This document shows positions 57,365-64,000 of a DNA stretch of 64,000 nucleotides, piece by piece (positions within the stretch are counted from its first letter, which is position 1; each line of letters begins with the position of its first letter). The notes under the pieces are model-generated. The model did no database searches, was not told where the DNA came from, and saw only the letters and a list, made by a program, of their open reading frames with translations. The DNA is from Inia geoffrensis (taxonomy: Eukaryota > Chordata > Mammalia > Artiodactyla > Iniidae), in NCBI GenBank assembly GCA_036417435.1, contig CM070913.1:18196680-18260679 (forward strand), written 5' to 3'. Position numbers and translations under genes: made by a program.

Positions 57365-57722
57365 CGTCCCTCTGTTTCTGAGCCTCCTTCCAGTGTGTTA
57401 AGACTTTGGTTTTTTGCTTCCAGTTACTTTGTGGACATAGACCTTGTTTTGGCTTCTGGAATAACTTTCTCTATAACACCTCCTCCCAACTCGATTTCTT
57501 AGCACCTGTTTTCCCTGGTAACTGATGAGCCAACCTGACGTCAATTCAGGCAGCCTCCTTCTCCCATGAGGAGTAAAGATTGCTGCTTTGTCTTGCCTGC
57601 CTGCCTGCCTGCCTGCCTGCCTGCCATCAGCTGTACAAGGTGGGGTGTTGCTCCAGGACGTTTTGCTGCGGACCTGTAAGATCCCCCGTCCAATAAACCG
57701 TTGACGTCTCGTAAAAAAAAAG
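57365..57722 (+). mobile_element. LTR-like end with poly(A) tract, unclassified
   Basis: GC-richer block with a (TGCC)n repeat, an AATAAA at 57692-57697 and, 15 nt later, a run of nine A at 57713-57721. The region before the signal (about 57540-57690) reads like an LTR U3/R end. The A-run after the signal fits either a reverse-transcribed polyadenylated RNA or chance. Family unknown. Confidence 0.35.
57594..57625. repeat. (TGCC)n microsatellite
   Basis: Eight uninterrupted TGCC units. Confidence 0.97.
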
Positions 57723-57928
57723 TAATTTCGGACCTTGCTTCTTCTTAAGCCTCCTGCCCTGTCTGGGCTTGCATTAATTAATTTATTAAAACTCAGTCCT
57801 ATGGAGACATTTTCTGAAATGTAGGACCTGAAGGATGATTATATTTCCTGAAGTAGGAAGTTTAACTTTTGGCCAAGGAACATCTATCTGGTCCTCCATT
57901 AAGTTTCACCAACGCAATGGAGTAGTTT

Positions 57929-58115
57929 CTTAGAACAGTGGTTCCTAAACTTGTCTGTGCTTTGGAATCACCTGGAAGGTTTAAAAAACTACTGAGGCCA
58001 GTGCTCTGTCCCCAGGCATTGTGATTTAGTTGGCCTAGGTTGTGGCCTGGACTTTGGAATTTTATAAATATCCTCAGGTAATTTTAATGTGCAGACAAGT
58101 TGAGACCACTGACTT
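57929..58115 (+). mobile_element. MER5-like hAT element, copy A of an inverted pair
   Basis: Body 57936-58111 starts 'cagtggttcctaaacttgtc' and ends 'gagaccactg', the inverted terminal repeats of MER5-type elements. The flanks cttagaa (57929-57935) and acttaggt (58112-58119) may be the decayed 8-bp target-site duplication. An inverted copy of all 187 bp lies at 59171-59357. Confidence 0.85.
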
Positions 58116-58245
58116 AGGTGTAATGACCCAATTTTTCATTTTAGTTGCAAAAATGCACTATAATATAAAATTTTTTATAATGTTACAATGAAAAATGTAA
58201 ATGCTACAAAAATGGAGTTCTGTTACTCTATATGATTCATATTTA

Positions 58246-58432
58246 AGTCTTTTTTTTAATTGAAGTATAGTTGACTTACAATATTATATTAGGTTCAGGT
58301 ATGCAATATAGTAGTTTGGTATTTTTATAGAATATACTCCATACAAAGTTATTATAAAATATTGACTATATTCCCTGTGCTATATAATATATCCTTGTAC
58401 TTATTTTATACCTAGTAGGTATATGTCTTTAT
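58246..58432 (-). mobile_element. L1 3'-end fragment
   Basis: Reverse complement of an L1MA/L1MB-type 3' UTR: 'taattgaagtatagttgact', 'tacaatattatattaggttc', 'acaaagttattataaaatat' and 'tgactatattccctgtgcta'. Confidence 0.82.
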
Positions 58433-58866
58433 TATGTCTTTAAATAGGACTGTGTGTTTTGGGGGGTGTGGGGATGTGTATTTTCCTTTTCCATTTTGTG
58501 CATCTGACTTTTTTACATATCTGGGTTTGTCTTTTGTCTTTGCTGTATTTATCTTTCCCATTCTTTTTTTGTGTTCTTCTGTTTCTCAATTCTCTCTATT
58601 TTTCAGGTCTCACATTTGTGAAACTTTCCTCTTTAATTTTCAATGATATAGAACTTAACATTCTTTTATTATTGGTTTTTATAAACCTTAAATGTTTAAA
58701 AAAATCATTTTAAGGTTAAAACATCCAAGGCATTGGGGACTCTTGGTTTCCACTCTGATGTGTAAAGAGCTTGGGGGTTGTCACTCTTGTCCTTATGACA
58801 AAGAAAAGCTGAAAACTTGAAGATCAGTAATTCTTCTTAGACTAGTTAGGGAACTGAGCCCACAGT
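58433..58866. other. No gene recognised; T-rich unique sequence
   Basis: Overlapping Phe/Leu-rich frames (70 and 84 codons) at 58434-58713 reflect T-rich composition. Confidence 0.5.
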
Positions 58867-59131
58867 GTGTATTGGTCTGTTAGGATTGTTTTAAGAAAGT
58901 AGCACAAATTTAGTGGCTCAAACAATAGAAATTTATTGATTCACAATTCTGAAGGCTAGAAATCTAAGACCAAGATGTTGGCAGGATTGGTTCCTTCCGA
59001 GGGCTGTGAGGAAGAATCTATTCCATGCCTCCCCCCAGTGACTGGTGGTTGCTTGCAATATTAGAATTGTTCGGCACGTAGAAGTATCACCCGACTTCAA
59101 CTCCATATGGCATTCTCCCAGTCTGCTTGTC
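58867..59131 (-). mobile_element. MLT1/MST-type LTR, partial (ERVL-MaLR)
   Basis: Reverse complement: 'tgtattggtctgttaggatt', 'caaatttagtggctcaaaca', 'attctgaaggctagaaatct' and 'aagaccaagatgttggcagg'. Its right end directly abuts the next LTR. Confidence 0.75.
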
Positions 59132-59678
59132 TGCCTTAGTCTACTTATACTGCTGTAGCAAAATGCCACGAAGTCAGTGGTCTCGACTTGTCTGCACATT
59201 AGAATTACCTGAGGATATTTTTGAGATCCCAAAGTGCAGGCCACAGCCTAGACCAACTAAATCACAATGCCTGGGGACAGAGCACTGGGCTTAGTAGTTT
59301 CTTAAACCCTCCAGGTGATTCCAAAGCACAGACAAGTTTAGGAACCACTGTTCTAAGGTTTATAGGTTGTTTATGGGCAGCCTATAAAAAACAGAAATTT
59401 ATTTCTCACAGTTCTGTAGGCTGGAAGTCCAAGATCAGGGTGTCAGCCTGGTCGGGTTCGGGTGAAGACCTCTCCTAGGTTGCAGATTGCTGACTTCTCA
59501 CTGTGTCCTCACATGGTGGGAGGGGCAAGGTAGCTCTGTGGGGTCTCTTATAAAGGCAGTAATCCCATTCATGAGGGCAATGACCTCCCAGTGACCTCCA
59601 CCTGCTAATACCATCACCTTGGAGGTTAAGATTTCAACATATAAATTTTAGGGGGACACAAACTTTCAGACCATAGCA
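59132..59678 (-). mobile_element. MST/MLT1-type LTR interrupted by a MER5-like insert
   Basis: Left part 59132-59170 ('ccttagtctacttatactgc'), right part about 59374-59678 ('gttctgtaggctggaagtcc', 'gtcctcacatggtgggaggg', 'tctcttataaaggcagtaat', 'ttcaacatataaattttagg', 'cagaccatagca'). The MER5-like copy and about 16 bp of filler separate the parts. Confidence 0.88.
59171..59357 (-). mobile_element. MER5-like element, copy B of an inverted pair
   Basis: Reverse complement of 57929-58115, equal in length (187 bp) with 13 mismatches by my count and no indels, about 93% identity. The match includes the bases just outside the element (cttagaa and actt). It lies inside an MST-type LTR. Confidence 0.88.
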
Positions 59679-59744
59679 ACGTCTGTGCCCAAATTTCCCC
59701 TTTTTTTTAATGAGGACTTGGGATATGGCAAAAGTCCCTGCTCC

Positions 59745-60180
59745 CATAATTTTACTTTGTAGTTGAGGAGACAGATAATAAACAAAGCAATACAGTGATG
59801 TGCTAGGTGGCAGTAAGTAAATCCAGGTAAGTAGGGCAGAGAATAACATGGGGGAAGGCCGCTGCTATACACAGGGTGGCTAGGGAGGCCTTCCTCTTAA
59901 GTGTGACAGATTCTTGTGGGAATTGAGAGAGCAAGCCATGTGGGTATCTGGGGGGAGAGATTTCCAAGGAAAAGAAATTACAGGTGGAAAGGTCCTCAGG
60001 TGTGCACGTGCCTGGTGTATTAGAGAAACAGCAAGATGGCCAGTGTGTGTATAGAGGAGAGTGAATGGGGATGGACTGAGTGGCATTCGTGGGGACAGTG
60101 TGGGGAGGCGATATAGGACCATTTGTCAGGGTTTTGCATTTGATCCTGAGGGGGAAGTGACATGATATGACATGTTTTAA
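59745..60180 (-). mobile_element. L2 LINE 3' part
   Basis: Long reversed L2 segment: 'gagacagataataaacaaag', 'cagagaataacatgggggaa', 'gagcaagccatgtgggtatc', 'ggtggaaaggtcctcaggtg', 'gaaacagcaagatggccagt' and 'gtgacatgatatgacatgtt'. Better preserved than the other L2 copies here. Confidence 0.85.
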
Positions 60181-60739
60181 AGATTTTCTCTAACATGGGG
60201 AAAATAGATTTTTAGAAATAGCAAAGCCAAAAAATCTTGCTGGTAAAATCTCACTTATGTAATTTCATATTTTCCTAAAATAAGAGCTTAAAATACACTT
60301 GACAGACCTTGATTTTCATCCTGCAGAGTAAATAAAACAATAAAATTTCATTTTAGAACCAATCAATTTTAATTTCCCTATCTCCTTTACATAACACCAC
60401 ATTTGAAATAACTTTCTTTTCTACCATATGTGGTGCATCCACATTGCCATGTATATTCAAGTGTGCAGATATTGTTTCCAGCAGGATTTAAAGTTGCTCT
60501 TACTGGTGAAACTAACATAGAAGTGGACTTTAACATATGTATGTTGACTCAACAGAGTACAAGTTAATGTTGCAAGAAGAAAAGTAGCAGATGAAACAGG
60601 TTATTGTCTTTGCTTCTATGACCACATTAATCATTTTTTATTAAACTAAAATTTTGAGCCTTTATTACATTGATATCAGTTTCTAACGTACATCTGTATA
60701 CATTTTTATGGAAATAACAATACCAATTGATTAGCGCTG
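60181..60739. other. No gene recognised; unique AT-rich sequence
   Basis: No repeat or informative frame recognised. Confidence 0.5.
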
Positions 60740-60890
60740 GTTATTATCTGTGTGGCTGCTAGCAAGTCAAATAGTCTTCCTAAATCTTTGGTTCCTCACC
60801 TACAAATAGGAAACTAATAATTACTATACAAGTCTCTTAATGAATTAAAAATAATGTATGTTTGGCACAAGCTTAGCACACAAATGCAAT
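60740..60890 (+). mobile_element. MIR SINE fragment
   Basis: 'ctgtgtggctgctagcaagt', 'ggttcctcacctacaaatag' and 'tgtttggcacaagcttagca' follow forward MIR. Confidence 0.6.
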
Positions 60891-61159
60891 GATTTGTAAC
60901 TCTTATTAACAGGTGGTTAATATAGGAATTGGTAACCACTGTTGCTTAATTTTAGCATTTTCAATTTCCAAGACCATACTTAAAATTTGCCTTGATTATA
61001 AAAGAAAAACAATTTCAAATAAATTCTCAAGATCTACTTGGGTTAAAACATAATTTTTCTTTGTGATGAACTACAGAGTCTGAACTGGATTCACTAATTT
61101 ACAAATAACATTTTCTAGGTTTACAAGCATAAATTATTCCAAGTCTTTTTTTTTTTTTT

Positions 61160-61330
61160 TTAGGATTATTTGTTCTAGTTCTGTGAAAAATGCCATGGGT
61201 AATTTGATAGGGATCACATTAAATCTGTAGATTGCTTTGGGTTGTATGGCCATTCTAACAATACTAATTCTTCCAATCCAAGAGGATGGGAATATATCTT
61301 TTTACATTAATGTTTTTATTTTCTTCACCA
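61160..61330 (-). mobile_element. L1 ORF2 fragment
   Basis: Reverse complement of L1 ORF2: 'tgttctagttctgtgaaaaa', 'atttgatagggatcacatta', 'aatctgtagattgctttggg' and 'actaattcttccaatccaag', the part downstream of the reverse-transcriptase catalytic box. It is isolated from other L1 sequence and starts at a T-run. Confidence 0.85.
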
Positions 61331-61542
61331 AGTCCTTTTATTTAGACATTTTTTTGCATGGAGATCACAGATTTTGAGAAATGTTTCTGAGAGATAGTAT
61401 TTTAGATTCTATGGTTTCTTAGTCATACTGTTAGTAAATGGTTTTCTTTGTCTGCTGTTTATACTACATTGGACTTCTGTGGGCAGCAGTCATGCCTTCT
61501 GTATTTTATGGATTCAGTAACTGCGTCCTTCAGCGTGCTTTT

Positions 61543-61752
61543 TTTTTTTTTTTTTTTTTTTGCTGTACGTGGGCCTCTCACTGTTGTGGCCTCTCCCGTT
61601 GTGGAGCACAGGCTCTGGACGCGCAGGCTCAGCGGCCATGGCCCACGGGCCCAGCCGCTCCGCAGCATGTGGGATCTTCCCGGACCGGGGCATGAACCCG
61701 TGTCCCCTGCATCGGCAGGCGGACTCTCAACAACTGCGCCACCAGGGAAGCC
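61543..61752 (-). mobile_element. CHR-2-type tRNA-derived SINE
   Basis: Reverse-orientation short-form SINE with a long T-run, between 15-bp direct repeats differing at one base (cttcagcgtgctttt at 61528-61542, cttcagtgtgctttt at 61753-61767). Confidence 0.97.
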
Positions 61753-62184
61753 CTTCAGTGTGCTTTTGATTAAGAATTAGAGAATCAGAGCAGGAAGAGA
61801 ATATCTGATGTTCTACCCCCCATGCAGTCCCCCCTAAACATCTCTTGAAAGACTTTCAAATCTTTTGGTATAATGCACCTCTACATAGAAGGGATTCACT
61901 CTATTCCTCAAACCTTGGTAAGTAGATGACCTCTGAAAGATTGCAGTTATCTAATTTGTAGTTTTTATTTGATAATGAGTTTATTTATACAATTTTCTTC
62001 TACTTGAAGTCTCATATTTAATTAAATCTGCTTTTCTATAATTTTTACTAATTCTCCCTTACATTTAATTTGGTCCAATTTTGGTCCAATTATATACATA
62101 GTCTTTTCCAAACTAAACATCTCCACTTTCTTCAGTGGTTAACATGGTAAGACCAGTAAAAATAATGAAGAATGTTTAAAGACA

Positions 62185-62892
62185 TCACTCACAAAAATTA
62201 ACTCAAAATGGATTAAGGACTTAAATGTAAGACCTGAAACCATAAACCTCCTAAAAGAAAACAGAAAAAGCTCTTTGACATTGATCTTGGCAATGATTTT
62301 TTGGATATGACACCAAAAGCACAAGCAACAAAATCAAAAATCAGTAAGTGGGACTATATCAAAATAAAAGGCTTCTGCACAACAAAAGAAATAACCAACA
62401 ACATGAAGAAGCAACCTAAGGACAAGGAGAAAATATTTACAGATGATATATCTGGTATAAGGTTAATAACCTAAATATACAATGAATGCATATAAGTAAC
62501 TAGCAAAAGCAAAATGAAACAAAAGCAAATAATCCAATTAAAAATGGGCAAAGGAACAGACATTTTTATAAAGGTATACAAGTGGCCAACAGGCACATAA
62601 AATGGTGCTCAACATCACTAATCATCAGGGAAATTAAATCAAAACCACAGGGATATCACCTCACACCTGATAGAATTATCAAAAAGATGAGAGGTAGTGC
62701 ATACTGGCAAGGATGTGGAGAAGAGGGAACCCTTGTGCACTGTTGGTGGGAGGGTAAATTGGTGCAGCCACTATGTAAAACAGTATGGAGATTCCTCAAG
62801 AGATTATGAAATAGAACTACTGTATGATCCAGCAATCCCACTTCTAGTTATATATGCAAAGGAAATGAAATTACCATCTTGAAGAGATACAT
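62185..62892 (+). mobile_element. L1 ORF2 3' fragment, broken
   Basis: Follows L1 ORF2 from 'actcaaaatggattaaggac' to 'gatccagcaatcccacttct' and ends at 'tcttgaagagatac', before the 3' UTR. The Cys-rich motif reads [19 protein letters not shown]: the first and last Cys are lost. Frameshifts and stops throughout. Confidence 0.88.
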
Positions 62893-63164
62893 CCTGTTCT
62901 GTTTCAGTGAACTAAATTCTTGTTTTCTAGTGTAATTTGAGCAGGAAAGAAAAAAAGCCTACTTGCTTCCACACATTTATCCTATTTTCAGGCTCATCCA
63001 GCTCCTAAAATTCTCAATCTTGATCATTTCTTTAGTTTCCATCGTTTCAGCCAGAGGTTCTCTCTTGAAATATGTAACCTACAATCATAAAATTAGATCC
63101 AGCAGCATCCATTCACAAAGAATAAAACAGACTAATCAGCAACTAATAACAATAACTATGGTTG

Positions 63165-63405
63165 GTTCAATATTGACTATGTTTCAGGCACCTAGCTAAG
63201 TGCTCTTCATTTCATTTATTCCTTGTAAAAACTGAGGAGTTATTAGCACATTACACAAATGAGGAACTGAGGTGCATGAATTTAAGCAACTTGACCAACC
63301 TTCACTGGCTCTACTAAATGTTGGAGAAATCACTAAAATTCAGGTCAGCTGACTTTTAAACCCAGGACCATTACCATTCGTTAACTGATTGTGCTATCCC
63401 AACTA
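63165..63405 (-). mobile_element. MIR SINE
   Basis: Reverse-orientation MIR: 'tgtttcaggcacctagctaa', 'attacacaaatgaggaactg', 'cagctgacttttaaacccag' and 'aactgattgtgctatcccaa'. Confidence 0.82.
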
Positions 63406-64000
63406 TGAGAAAAACCTTGACAGAGGCAAGACAGAATAGGTATTTTGAGACCAGAAGGATATTGAACAGTTTAGGTTACAGGATTCTGGTCAAGACCTTG
63501 TGAGGAAGACAAGTGATGAGAACTCTGCAATGCCCAGGTCCAGCAGGAGCAAGCCCCAATCACACAAATAGGCAGAACTCTAAAAAACAGCGACCTGCAT
63601 ATTTAGATGTTTTCTCTGAGGCGTAACCAATTAATTTCAAAATTAAATAAGCATTAGGGACATTAAAATTCCCATGCTGTGAAGCTTGATGTCATATTTA
63701 ACTGTTCATTTTCTATAGCTAAGAAGGAAGACTGTGTTTGACATTTTAGTTTTAATGATATGGATGACATGATTAATAGAACTAATATGTGCTAGGTAAT
63801 TACAGTGTTAAACCTAATATTAGTGTAAGAGAGTAGTGAATTTTAATGCACTGGAGAATAAGGAAGTCTGAAAAAACATTGCATAGGCAATTGATTATAA
63901 TTAATTTTATGTAAGACATGTAACAGCATTAATAGAGTGTGGTTTACTAGTCAAGCTTCATCTAAGAGTGTCTGAAGGGTGTGGTGAGAGAGCAAACCCT
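63406..64000. other. No gene recognised; unique sequence
   Basis: AT-rich sequence to the window edge without a recognisable repeat or frame. Confidence 0.5.

Noticed and set aside
57594..57625. Regular repeats suggestive of a CRISPR-like array
   Set aside because: Simple tetranucleotide microsatellite without spacers; the genome is mammalian.

Overview
This window looks like intergenic or deep-intronic nuclear DNA from a cetacean, probably a toothed whale. The main evidence is ten copies of tRNA-derived CHR-type SINEs (long CHR-1-like and short CHR-2-like), together with cetartiodactyl L1 3' ends. No BovB, Bov-tA or Bov-A2 elements were noticed, which argues against a ruminant; a hippopotamus cannot be excluded by eye. 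I found no host protein-coding exon, tRNA, rRNA, CRISPR array or operon. Every long reading frame that can be explained lies in a transposable element or a microsatellite.

Layout. 1-3.4 kb: old L2/MIR, a CHR-1 SINE and a TC/AC microsatellite. 3.4-7.8 kb: a degraded plus-strand L1 (L1M type) carrying a SINE and a retrocopy-like insert, each with target-site duplications. 7.8-21.4 kb: mostly AT-rich unique DNA with MIR, L2, two MLT1 LTRs, a SINE, a possible solo LTR and a 208-bp GGAA/GAAA tract. 21.4-32.7 kb: L1 3' ends, L2, MIR, a MaLR LTR and five SINEs. 32.7-39.3 kb: a nearly full-length minus-strand L1 with its 5' UTR, ORF1 and ORF2 but no 3' end. 39.9-41.8 kb: a compound L1 with two tandem 3' ends. 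43.6-48.4 kb: an L1 3' end, an ERVL (MLT2-type) LTR, a 5'-complete but 3'-truncated L1 with a nested truncated SINE, and a MaLR LTR. 48.4-64 kb: unique DNA with a 5'-inverted L1, three SINEs, hAT/MER5 elements, MaLR LTRs, L2, MIR and L1 fragments.

How the parts relate. The L1 ORF2 products (endonuclease and reverse transcriptase) are the machinery that normally copies L1, SINE and processed-RNA inserts into the genome, and the perfect or near-perfect target-site duplications around most SINEs here are its footprint. All L1 reading frames seen are broken or partial, so nothing here appears able to move on its own. No new gene system was found. The most unusual items are structural: a 187-bp inverted copy of a MER5-like element inside an LTR, an L1 and a nested SINE that both lack 3' ends yet sit between direct repeats, an L1 with two 3' ends inside one target-site duplication, and an L1 fused to an older L1 at a short stretch of similarity. 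Repeat family names come from recognition by eye; boundaries of old elements are approximate (tens of bases).
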